64,000 bases of DNA, from the NCBI GenBank assembly GCA_965644295.1, contig CBFFRP010000185.1, forward strand, positions 1 through 64,000. The letters are read 5' to 3'. Made by a program: the position numbers and the translations under genes. The stretch is from Paraphysomonas bandaiensis (lineage: Eukaryota > Chrysophyceae). Below are positions 1 to 9,000 of the stretch, in pieces (within the stretch, counting starts at the first letter, position 1; each line of letters opens with the position of its first letter). The notes beneath the pieces are model-generated. The model did not search any database. It was not told the DNA's origin and saw only the letters and a program-made list of their open reading frames with translations.

Positions 1-138
1 TGCAAGTTTGTTATATCAGTGTCATTATTAGTAATCTGAGTTTGCAAGTTTGTTATGTCTGTATCGTTATTAGTAATCTGAGTTTGTATGTTTGTTATAT
101 CTGTGTCATTATTAGTAATCTGAGTTTGCAATGCTGTT
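1..138. repeat. 42-bp tandem repeat coding a 14-residue unit
   Basis: A 42-bp unit is repeated about 3.2 times from the window edge, with few mismatches (mostly T/C changes). It is in frame with the minus-strand gene and encodes a 14-residue Asn/Thr/Asp/Ile unit, so it expands the protein without shifting the frame. Confidence 0.85.
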
Positions 139-461
139 AATGTATTTAATTGTGATTGTATAGTTTCATTGGTATTTATACCGTCTAATGTTTGTATTTC
201 ATTTTCAGTCAGGTTTAATAATCTTGTATTTATATCTAATAACATATTGTTTTTTGAATCTGTGAAAGCAACTGTTTGGGGTTCATTGTTTATGGTTAAG
301 TTATTACCATTCAAGATTTCAACGTTCGCTGTAAATTTAGCATTGTCTAATCTTGCATATTCCGCCATATTTAATATTACTCTTGCTGTTTCAATCTGTT
401 TATGATTTTCTGCATTGAAAATGGCATTATTGCTTGTTTTGGGCTTTGTATAAATTGACAT
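1..461 (-). CDS. Partial virus-like coiled-coil repeat protein
   Basis: The reading frame starts at the ATG at 461 on the minus strand and is still open at the window edge, so the C-terminus is missing. About 110 N-terminal residues, rich in Asn, Thr and Ile, lead into a 14-residue tandem repeat of the form LQTQITNNDTDITN, encoded by a 42-bp DNA repeat (about 3.2 copies in view). Just before it is a segment of the type NLTENEIQTLDG followed by an 'IQSQLN' stretch. Such LT-x-E-I-xx-LDG plus QTQI heptad modules are, to my knowledge, typical of fibre/structural proteins of large DNA viruses of protists and of phage tail fibres. Composition is far more AT-rich than in the other genes. It could be an integrated viral segment, a low-complexity host gene, or a contaminating contig end. 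Confidence 0.6.
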   Translation of the reverse strand, partial: MSIYTKPKTSNNAIFNAENHKQIETARVILNMAEYARLDNAKFTANVEILNGNNLTINNEPQTVAFTDSKNNMLLDINTRLLNLTENEIQTLDGINTNETIQSQLNTLTALQTQITNNDTDITNIQTQITNNDTDITNLQTQITNNDTDITNL

Positions 462-623
462 CTATATATAATATAGCATTACATTATTATATTCTATATT
501 TAAATTAGAATTCAAGGTTTTATGAGTTTTTGCTTAAAGCTTCGCCATTATATCACTACAACTACATTCCAGAGCTTTAAGCATTGCCATTATACATTAT
601 TATAAAAAAGTCATATAGATAAC

Positions 624-756
624 AAAGTAGATTTAATAAGTAGTTTTTATGGTAGAATCCCGGGGTTTTACAACCTTTACAAATTTAAATTATTTTTCAT
701 TTTAATTTTTCCCTCCCCCTATATCTACTATTAAATCTACTTATTAAATCTACTTT
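624..756. repeat. 20-bp perfect inverted repeat, arms 93 nt apart
   Basis: The 20 bases at 624-643 (AAAGTAGATTTAATAAGTAG) are the exact reverse complement of 737-756. The loop includes a CCCGGG site and a run of C and T. The right arm is itself preceded by a partial direct copy of the same motif. Confidence 0.8.
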
Positions 757-783
757 ACTATCTATATTACTTTTTATTATAAC

Positions 784-890
784 AATATAAATAATATATA
801 AAGTAATTAATTTTATTTAAGAATATAAATAATATATAAAGTAATTAATTTTATTTAAGAATATAAATAATATATAAAGTAATTAAAAGT
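784..890. repeat. 38-bp tandem repeat, about 2.8 copies
   Basis: An almost pure A/T unit of 38 bp begins at 784, 822 and 860, then decays into shorter ATATAAAGTAATTA repeats until about 930. Confidence 0.8.
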
Positions 891-947
891 TATTAATAAT
901 ATATAAAGTAATTAAAAATATATAAAGTTAAATTAGCAAAGAGAAGG

Positions 948-977
948 AATTACAACTGCAAGCTTGCAGTTGTAATT
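948..977. repeat. 30-bp perfect palindrome
   Basis: The left half AATTACAACTGCAAG is followed directly by its exact reverse complement, with no spacer, centred on a HindIII-type AAGCTT. It could form a cruciform or bind a dimeric protein; nothing nearby shows its job. Confidence 0.9.
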
Positions 978-1070
978 GGAAACACTCGAAGAGAAGAGCC
1001 CCTTGAGGGGTTGGGGTAGAAAAAGGCTTGTCCTTGTCCCGCCTCCCTCGTTTTTTTTTCATGATGAATT

Positions 1071-2137
1071 GTGTTGTTGAACAATAATAGCTAATGTAAG
1101 AGCAATTTCATTAGTCGCTCCTGAAGATGTGAAAGAAATACGTCGCAATATAGAGACTCAATAGTTTGATGTTTGATGTTGGTTGTTGGCTAGGCTCTCT
1201 TTTTCTTCTGACCGGCTGGGTGAGAGGTGTCACCATGACTGAGTCACAATGGTTAAACATTATACGATTACTTTTTAGTTCATAAGTATTCGCTTGTGAA
1301 TCTATTGGTCCTACAGAACTTTTCTCCAATGTAGGAGAAAATATCCTATACGATAGTCCATAGTCCACAGTAAACGACGCATAGATATTACGCAAGAGAC
1401 TTCTGGAGTATAGACTTATGTAATACTTGCAGACCCATAAAAATTCAGCTGTATTCGTACAACACATACATTGCAAGCAAGAATTGACGGATGATTGTTA
1501 TCATACATATTTGACACGCTACTGAGGGAATAATGCCAGCAGTGGTTTATTATTAATATGAAGCTATCTATGATGACTGCATAGAGGGGATTTTAACAGC
1601 TACTCAATGGTTAAATAAGTTTGCAAACATATGACACTCATGTTTTCTTATATGCAGAAAAAATATTTCTTATTTACAGTGCTATAGCTCATGCTTTTAA
1701 TGGTCAAGCTGTAAAGTTTCTGCACCATGAGGTTGTAATTTAATTTATTGAGCGTAAAGTGAAAACATGTCAGTTTTACTCAGCTATACTAGCGTCTGAG
1801 ACTATCTTGTGTACGCTGGAAAATTTAACTCTGAGGAATGTTTACTCTCCCCCAAGAGCACCTGCAGACACCATATTGAAGTCTTAGATTTATTGCATTT
1901 GAAAATCATATGTCAACCTGCCAACCCCATCTATATATGTAATTGGATAGAGTAGATATAAATATAAGGTCCCAATAGTAACACATCTCTGTATGTACAT
2001 ATCTCAGTCAGAGCAAATACAAAGAAATATATACAATGTAGGTGATAAACATAAAATTGAGTCGTTCATGACATATCTCTACAATGAAATCCTCTTCACA
2101 TGAATTCGACAGCAATCCAAGTCATCCGTATATGGTA
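1071..2137. other. Gene-poor stretch
   Basis: Composition returns to that of the rest of the window. A 121-codon minus-strand frame (1111-1476) has no recognisable domain; one stretch vaguely resembles a hAT transposase C-terminus, too weakly to call. Otherwise I see nothing. Confidence 0.5.
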
Positions 2138-2326
2138 CTGTACGTTTCTGTCAACTTTTATCCACGCACTCGTTTTTCCACAAAAACACTCTCTCCACAC
2201 CCATTCCGACGACTCTCCAATTCTGACACGAGCATTCCACAAGCATTCCATTCTACCCCTGGTGGACTCAAATTATACCCACAACTCCATTACACTGTAC
2301 AATATGTAACAATATGGCTGCAGCTC
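2138..2326 (+). repeat. Left terminal inverted repeat, 189 bp
   Basis: Matches the reverse complement of 5333-5521 with only about two to three mismatches. It holds the presumed promoter and 5' UTR of the plus-strand gene and, at its inner edge, the ATG and first codons (MAAA) of that gene. Confidence 0.92.
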
Positions 2327-3855
2327 ATCACCACGATGGTGGCGATATATTCGTGTTTGCTCCTTCCGAGAATTTGGTGGCCGCTCACCTCCCATCACTC
2401 CGCGATGTTGTTCCAGAACACACCGTACTTCACGGTGGGCAGGAAAGGTTCAAATCGAACACAAGAAATCCACCACAAGATGGTGTGAGGTGTCCTGGGT
2501 GTCTTCATCATTATACCATCTGGAAGGGGTTCCTGAAACACGTGCGCGCAAAGAAAGATGTTCGACGGCTACCAATAACAAATGACGAAGAAAGGGACGA
2601 CGTGTTCTACTGCAAAGCCGCAGAGATGAAAAAAGCAAGTAAAGATGATCGCTTGGAGTGCACTCGTTGTCCTGTGTGCATGTCGAGTGCGGAGTTGCAA
2701 GCAGCATTAAGGCACGACTGCCCCATCAGCAACGCCACCACATTCATACCTCCAATGGGCAGGTGCAAGGGTTGTGATTTAATTGTTAAAGTGAAGTGTA
2801 GCTGTCCCGTATGCAATGTGGCGCCCCATAGTGTTGAGTTTAGGATTCAGCCTGATCCGTGGTCGGATTGTCCCTACCCTAAGTATCCACAGCATGCTGA
2901 AGTCATCTCGGAGTACGATAAGAAGCGGCGACAGATTTACATGAATGCACTGGCCGAGCAGACTCGAATGAACAGCACTAGAGCGTCTTTTGAGGTCAAT
3001 AACTTTGCTCTAATTCATTTGAATAAACTCCTGCAAGAGCCGGATGGATACATTGTGCTGTCAGAGTTGGAGCGCCAAGCACCTGGATTTCTTGAGCGTT
3101 GCGGGGCATCAGATGCAGTTATGTCCAGAGTTCGGGAAGAACACCAGAAAGACCAGACGGACCAACGATCTTTTTTACTTCATCCCCATGCCACCTACCG
3201 ATTAGTTGAAACCATGAAGAATCTTGAGGCGGCCATTGATATGGATGTTCCGATTAAGTCTTTGATTGCAACCATTTCCCGACATAATGCTGTGCGCCTA
3301 TTAACAGAGGAGCAACGAAAGGCACTGGACGATGCATCTGCGCGCGCGGTTGCTTCGGCTCCACCGGAATATGTGGAGGGAGTTACAGACATTCCTAATG
3401 CAGACGATGGGTTGGCTGCCAAAAGACGCCGCATGGAGGAGAACGGTTGTGCTCCAACCAGTGCCCCTGAGCTGAGTGCAGTTGAACTCCAGGCCCGTGA
3501 GGAGACTGTGACTTTCCTGACATTCTTCAGACAACAGTTGTACGCTCACTTTGTTGCTTTAAATATAGGAAGAGAGGCCCAGGTGTTATATGAGGACTGC
3601 AAAGAAACAATCGCACGGCTCCTCACCATCAGTGTCTCAGAAAACAAGCGGCTTGCGGACAGAATTTTTTCCCTGCTACATCCAGTGTCGGCTCCACTGT
3701 CGCCAAATAACGCGTACAGTCACGATACAGAGATGGACTTGAAAGGTTGTGTGGCTGCTGTCAATGCGGTGGTGGTTGTGTTGAGGCCTGATTTAGTTCA
3801 TGATTTGAATGAGCTGAAGCTGGAGCCCACTTCAGATGGCACTTTCCCGGAGTAG
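2314..3855 (+). CDS. Transposon accessory protein, Cys-rich, unknown
   Basis: 513 residues. I do not recognise the family. The N-terminal third has several cysteine pairs that look like zinc ligands: CPGC with histidines downstream (about residue 67), CTRCPVC (about residue 115), and a C-x2-C-x7-C-x-C-x2-C cluster (about residues 150-167). The middle is helical, with a likely nuclear localisation signal (AAKRRRMEE). The C-terminal half has no clear motif. The gene faces the transposase gene convergently inside the same element, so a DNA-binding or accessory role in transposition is a fair inference, not a demonstration. The start at 2314 lies within the left TIR; the transposase starts at the mirror position, which supports this ATG. 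Confidence 0.8.
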   Translation: MAAAHHHDGGDIFVFAPSENLVAAHLPSLRDVVPEHTVLHGGQERFKSNTRNPPQDGVRCPGCLHHYTIWKGFLKHVRAKKDVRRLPITNDEERDDVFYCKAAEMKKASKDDRLECTRCPVCMSSAELQAALRHDCPISNATTFIPPMGRCKGCDLIVKVKCSCPVCNVAPHSVEFRIQPDPWSDCPYPKYPQHAEVISEYDKKRRQIYMNALAEQTRMNSTRASFEVNNFALIHLNKLLQEPDGYIVLSELERQAPGFLERCGASDAVMSRVREEHQKDQTDQRSFLLHPHATYRLVETMKNLEAAIDMDVPIKSLIATISRHNAVRLLTEEQRKALDDASARAVASAPPEYVEGVTDIPNADDGLAAKRRRMEENGCAPTSAPELSAVELQAREETVTFLTFFRQQLYAHFVALNIGREAQVLYEDCKETIARLLTISVSENKRLADRIFSLLHPVSAPLSPNNAYSHDTEMDLKGCVAAVNAVVVVLRPDLVHDLNELKLEPTSDGTFPE

Positions 3856-4388
3856 ACCCTTAGCATTGTGTCTTTTCTTTTTATAAATTAGTTTGTTTTC
3901 ATATTATAGCCTGCTGATTCCAGATATAGCCTTTTATTATTATTGCTTTTCGCTGTTATTATTATTCAATCGTTGTCAAGAAGTTTTATATAAATTTTAT
4001 TATTGTTAATTAATGTATTAAGTATTAATCATATTATGTCATCACTAGAACTGTGTAATAATCACACATTCACCCAAATTTTTAATGGGCTCATTTTGAG
4101 CCCAAATTACACAAGCTTACTCTCATCACTATTGCCGTGAGCACTACGCTTTCAATTTCGTATGAAACTAGTAACATATCATATAATTACAATGTGAAAA
4201 GTGAAAAGCATTCCACCGACATATAGCTAATAATATTTTAAACAGATTAATATCATTTGCAAGGTATTGCAATATACTGTTCCAAATTACTTAAGAATAA
4301 TAATTTAGAATAGTTAAGAATAAATAACCAGATTAATAAATACTAAGTGCAGCGCAGTCACAACGTGCACTACAACCACATAGCACCC
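3856..4388. other. Intergenic spacer of the transposon
   Basis: AT-rich, between the 3' ends of the two convergent transposon genes. It presumably holds both polyadenylation signals; no other structure is evident. Confidence 0.6.
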
Positions 4389-5345
4389 CTATGATTGTTC
4401 ACCGCGGTAAGGTGTGTACGGATACGTCGGGACATAAAAGTGTGCAGCAGCCATATACTGTTTGACGTCAAACCTACTAATTGTATCCAAAGCCGTCCTT
4501 AACCAAAACTTTAATGAATTGGGCGTGACTTGTGGACTATGCTCTTGAAGAAACTTGTCCACATAACTGAATACCCATTCCACTGGTGCAAAGGTAGGGG
4601 ACGAAGCAGGACGAAACACAACATAATGTCCAGCATCCGTTAGAGCTTTGACCACAACTCCAAAATGAGCACTCAAGCGATCCATTGTAATGACACGTCT
4701 CCCAGTACCCTCAAGACTGGGAATTAACAGGTACACAACAAAGTGGTAGAATACCTCCGAAGTTGTGCCATGTGGATAAAATATGTTGTTGATCACACCT
4801 TTGCGAGCGTCGATAGCAACTAGCAATGAGTAGTGGGGCAGCATGCGGGCTTTGTTTCCAATAGAACTGCTTGAGGTGCTCCCAAGAGAGTGACCACAGA
4901 CACGCCGTGAATTGGAAACGTAAAAGCCGCTTTCGTCTAGGTCCACAATGTCCCGATAATAAACCCCAAGCACACCCGGTCGCAGTGAATGATCAGGCGG
5001 ATTGACCCAAAATGCCACTCTATCATTCTCGTCAAGATACTTGGCGATGTACTTCATATGCTTTTTCTTGAAACCAAGTCGGAGGAGTGCTCTGCACACT
5101 GTGGATCGGCTCACAGTCACGTTGCAAACAATTCTCAGAAACTCTGCGCATTCAAGCAGAGTGGTATCCTTAAAACAACATTTGTACCAAAACAATACTG
5201 TATATTGATGCCTAGACAAACCATGTTGTGATATTCCTTCCTCTGCCTCAACAGGCTCATGCTCAACAAGTCTGTGATCAATTCGAAACACCGGATGATC
5301 ATAAATGAAGTCTTCAGAAAGATCCAATACAGGAGCTGCAGCCAT
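4389..5345 (-). CDS. DDE-type transposase (Tc1/IS630, DDE_3-like)
   Basis: 318 residues. An N-terminal helix-turn-helix region (about residues 40-98) is followed by the catalytic domain. The three acidic positions are visible: D137 in DLDESGF, D222 in ITMDRLSAHFG, and E256 in FAPVEWVFSYVDKFL. The last two are separated by 33 residues, close to the DD34E spacing of Tc1. The conserved S-A-H after the second Asp and the P-V-E context of the third are as expected for the family. The ATG lies at the inner edge of the right TIR, so its MAAA start is shared with the accessory protein. All catalytic residues are present and the frame is uninterrupted, so activity is plausible. Confidence 0.93.
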   Translation of the reverse strand: MAAAPVLDLSEDFIYDHPVFRIDHRLVEHEPVEAEEGISQHGLSRHQYTVLFWYKCCFKDTTLLECAEFLRIVCNVTVSRSTVCRALLRLGFKKKHMKYIAKYLDENDRVAFWVNPPDHSLRPGVLGVYYRDIVDLDESGFYVSNSRRVCGHSLGSTSSSSIGNKARMLPHYSLLVAIDARKGVINNIFYPHGTTSEVFYHFVVYLLIPSLEGTGRRVITMDRLSAHFGVVVKALTDAGHYVVFRPASSPTFAPVEWVFSYVDKFLQEHSPQVTPNSLKFWLRTALDTISRFDVKQYMAAAHFYVPTYPYTPYRGEQS

Positions 5346-5521
5346 ATTGTTACATATCGTACAGTGTAATGGAGTTGTGGGTATAATTTGAGTCCACCAG
5401 GGGTAGAATGGAATGCTTGTGGAATGCTCGTGTCAGAATTGGAGAGTCGTCGGGATGGGTGTGGAGAGAGTGTTTTTGTGGAAAAACGAGTGCGTGGATA
5501 AAAGTTGACAGAAACGTACAG
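5333..5521 (-). repeat. Right terminal inverted repeat, 189 bp
   Basis: Inverted copy of 2138-2326. It carries the presumed promoter and start codon of the transposase gene on the minus strand. Confidence 0.92.
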
Positions 5522-5632
5522 TATATGTATATCATCTGAATGCTGCCTGCACACCAGATAGATTGGATATCATCCTAGAGAATACCTAGAATACTGGAGT
5601 ACGGAGTACGGAATACCGGAATACACTGTATG

Positions 5633-5722
5633 TGCACCAGAACATGGTACACCGGTACACCAGAACATGGTACACCGGTACACCAGAACATGGTACACCG
5701 GTACACCAGAACATGGTACACT
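5633..5722. repeat. 23-bp tandem minisatellite, about 4 copies
   Basis: A 23-bp unit containing CACCAGAACATGGTACACCGG is repeated almost perfectly. Frames through it read as repetitive nonsense peptides and are not taken as genes. The rest of 5524-6002 shows nothing else. Confidence 0.85.
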
Positions 5723-6002
5723 TACAAATACTGGGATACTGCACAGTCAGCACAGCGGAGTACAACAACACCAATCCAGCACGTACAACAGCGTATCATG
5801 ATATCAAAAACAGCAGACAAACTGGAATCGAATCACAGGACATGTTTGTCATGGATACCTTCATTGGTTTTTACTCTTATACTCACCATCGTGAAGGCAT
5901 ATCATTGCCATAAATAGACTATTTGACATGTACTATTTTCTGTTGTTGAGATAGGCTTTATTATTTCTATACCGCTAGATATATCCATCGTATAGGTCCA
6001 AC

Positions 6003-9000
6003 ATGCAACCGATTTCAGTGTCTCCGAGAATGGACTTGCATGTTACGGAGAATCCGAGCAGGTATTTGAATCTATTGGCATATGAAACTTTCCTGACTCT
6101 TCTACGACCACTACAGATACATAAGCAGAATGAAATATACTGCAATAAGAAGCGACTGCGACATGATATACTCGAAGAGAGGCGGAGTACGCGAAATACG
6201 AACCGGTGATTGGATTGTAGTCGACGAACAAGGCCGTATTCTGATATACAGTGAAAGTTCATTCGGTTCAATATTTATAGAAGAGAAGTCGAGTGAAGGA
6301 AGTCGAAGTGTTCCTCTGTACATGAAGAGAGAAGTCGTTCTCGTCAAACACTCACTCAGTAAGTTCACAGCCTTCTGCGACACCGTCTATACGTGTGGAA
6401 ATACAGGAGACTACCTGGTTCAGGACTCACTATATCCGTATCATCAGTGGGTTCAGTCGCATAAGGATTTCATGGTTTATTACACTCCTTACGTGGAGGA
6501 GCATGGACCACGGCGAGGGTTTTCGTTCTCTGCTGAGGATGCACTGAGAGGAGGGGTCAGAAGTAGTGTATGGGGCCCCGTGAGTCTTGACTCGAAGCCG
6601 TCTCCTAGTGATGATGAGTTTAAGAGTGACACCTCACTATCAAGCCCTTCTCAGCGGCGCGTGTGTATGACTCTGACGGAGAAGAATGCAGAGAGGTACA
6701 GACAGAAGAAGGGAAGCCTTGCTGTTACACTGCAGGAGGACTGCACCTTATGGAAGCGCCATAGTGGGGAAGGTGGACGATGCGCAGGGAGAGCAGGGGA
6801 TATTGCCGTCTTTCATTTGTCTGGAGATTTTGAGGGAATGTTTTCTCCGAGTGAATTTGCTATGCATTTCAGGCACGAGACAGTGGATGTGCAGATCACT
6901 TGTGAGTTTCAAGGCGGTGAGAGCTATGATAATCCAGACTCAAGTACCTACCGTTTTGTGACACGCCAATATGATGTGCTAGCAATGAAAATGACTCAGC
7001 CATTTGTTGCACATTGTAATGGACTTCTGCAGTATGGTTATGAGTGCGATTTCCTTCTACAGCCATACGTCCCTTGTGATAGGATTCGAACGCAAAGTTG
7101 CCACTCTGCCATTGACATTGAAAGCTGCAATGATAGTACTTGTAAGAGTGATGAATCAGAAGTGGAAGGAACTGACATAAGTATACACTCTGACTTACAT
7201 TCTGAAGGACAAGAAACTGGTACTCATTTGTCCGATTGTCAGTGGGTGGTGTCCGCATTGCAGTTCCAAGAGCAGTATCTTGCACTCCGCCAGACGGCAG
7301 AAGAGAAGCACTTGGTGTACCTAAGCGAAGTGTGCGATAGCACACCGATTGAGGTCATGCATTCGGATTCGGACTTAAACATTGGCTCGAGGAGCAGAGA
7401 GAGTAGTATACGGAGCACTGATAACACGGGGTGTGCCAGTGAAGATTACGTGTGTCCGTTCAAGGTGTACTCCTCTAAAACGCTTTGCTGGACAGGTGAA
7501 ATACTGAAGCGATCGAAGCTTTTGAGGCAATGGCAAAAAAAGACATGCGAATTGTATCCAGACAAATTAGTGCTCTGTGCAGACTCAGCAGTGCCGACTT
7601 CACTCCAGAAGTCAAAATCCACTGGAGCACTTACGACTCCTCTGAAACGCAGTACAACTGCGACGGAGAAAAGCGATTTCATTTTGCTTCAGTATGTAAC
7701 TGTTCACACGACCGTAATTGATGGAAACCCTGCGATTTACCTTGGTAACGCGCGATTAAACAGTGATGAAGGAAGCAAACCTCTGAGTCTTGAGCCTTAC
7801 TACGTAACAGTATCGCAAAAGCGATGGGAAAGTAGATACTCCAAGTGGTTCAAAGGTGGAGGTAGTTCTAACTCTACATCAATATCAACAAGTGAGCAGA
7901 GCAGCATGGATGATTCGTGCACCCGTATCTCTTTGTCGAATGCAAACGGAATATTTCTCATGGTTACGGACAAAATGACTCACAATCTTCTATGTAGGTT
8001 GTTAGACGAATGTGTGTTGCACTGCAGACGACACATGGCATTTGAGGCTGCCAGTAAGGGGGACCCTGGGCGGGTTCTTGAAGTACTGTCGTCTGTAGCA
8101 CCGGAGCAAGCGATGCGGATTTTGAACAGCCCCAAGGATATTTACTCAGGGCGATTGTTGCAACACGAGGCAGCAGTTATATCTGCGGATCTGCTAAAGG
8201 AAATTTTTCAAATAGGTGATGACGCCTTATGTGTCCCGACAACGAACAGTTTTTGCACGCTGCGGACTTGCAGTAACTCTGACCGACAGAGAGAAGTTAG
8301 CATCGACACTCAATCGGGATCAGAGTTTATGACTTTAGATTTTGCAGCTACGTGCACTCTTGGCATGAACTGTCTTCATTATGCCGTCCAGGCCGATAAT
8401 TTGGAAGCACTCAAGTATTTGCTGGATAATTCGCGATTCGGTATCGACGTCAACTCACGTTCGCTGTCGGGACAAACCCCTTTGCATTGCGCCAAGTCAA
8501 GTAGTGCTACAAGTCTTTTACTTCAGCATGATGCTGATCCTGAGGCTGCAGATAATGAAGGAAATACTCCATTAATGCTAATGGCATCGAGGGGATCCAG
8601 CGCTGCTATCACTCGCCTTGTGAGGGATGCACCACGAGATAGCATTGATCTTAATGCTCAAAGCTGGAAGACTGGTTCAACCGCGCTAGGGCTTTCTCTG
8701 TATCGTTTATCTGGACCGTTGTCGAATTATTCTGAATCAGCTTTGTTGGTTGAGCTTCTATTGCACTATGGTGCTGACCCTAACATGAGTGATGTACAGA
8801 ATAACTCTTGTCTTCATGCGGCGTGTAGTATCTATCGAGCCGCCTGTAGTGACTCATCTACTGATTTAAGCCGGCGTCGGTCAACTCAAATACAGATAGA
8901 GACATGCGCCAAAATTATTAAAATCCTTGTTGATTATGGTTGTGATAAAATGGCGCTTAATAACAAAGGCCAGATCCCACTGAGTATTGTGTGCCAAGCC

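Larger units (their letters stand above)
462..1070. other. AT-rich non-coding block with structured repeats
   Basis: No reading frame is supportable here. The block contains a 20-bp perfect inverted repeat (624-643 against 737-756), a 38-bp tandem repeat, a 30-bp perfect palindrome and a short G/C-rich stretch at about 994-1055. The density of symmetric elements beside a virus-like gene suggests a 5' regulatory or terminal region of foreign DNA, but no known element can be named. Confidence 0.5.
2138..5521. mobile_element. Complete Tc1/mariner-IS630-like DNA transposon with 189-bp TIRs
   Basis: The element starts CTGTACGTTTCTGTCAAC at 2138 and ends with its reverse complement at 5521. It is bounded on both sides by TA (2136-2137 and 5522-5523), the target duplication expected of the Tc1/mariner/IS630 superfamily. 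Between the termini are two convergent genes: an unknown Cys-rich protein on the plus strand and a DDE transposase on the minus strand. Both frames are open and the two TIRs differ at only a few positions, so the insertion looks young and possibly still active. No introns are needed. The long TIRs and the second gene set it apart from simple Tc1 elements, which have one gene. Confidence 0.9.

Noticed and set aside
1111-1476. hAT-like fragment on the minus strand
   Set aside because: One stretch (YELKSNRIMFN) resembles a hAT C-terminus, but there is no terminal repeat and no match to the local hAT copies.
7530-7721. Short frames inside the RasGEF and other large exons
   Set aside because: Overlap of real exons in other frames, with no domain and no separate start context.
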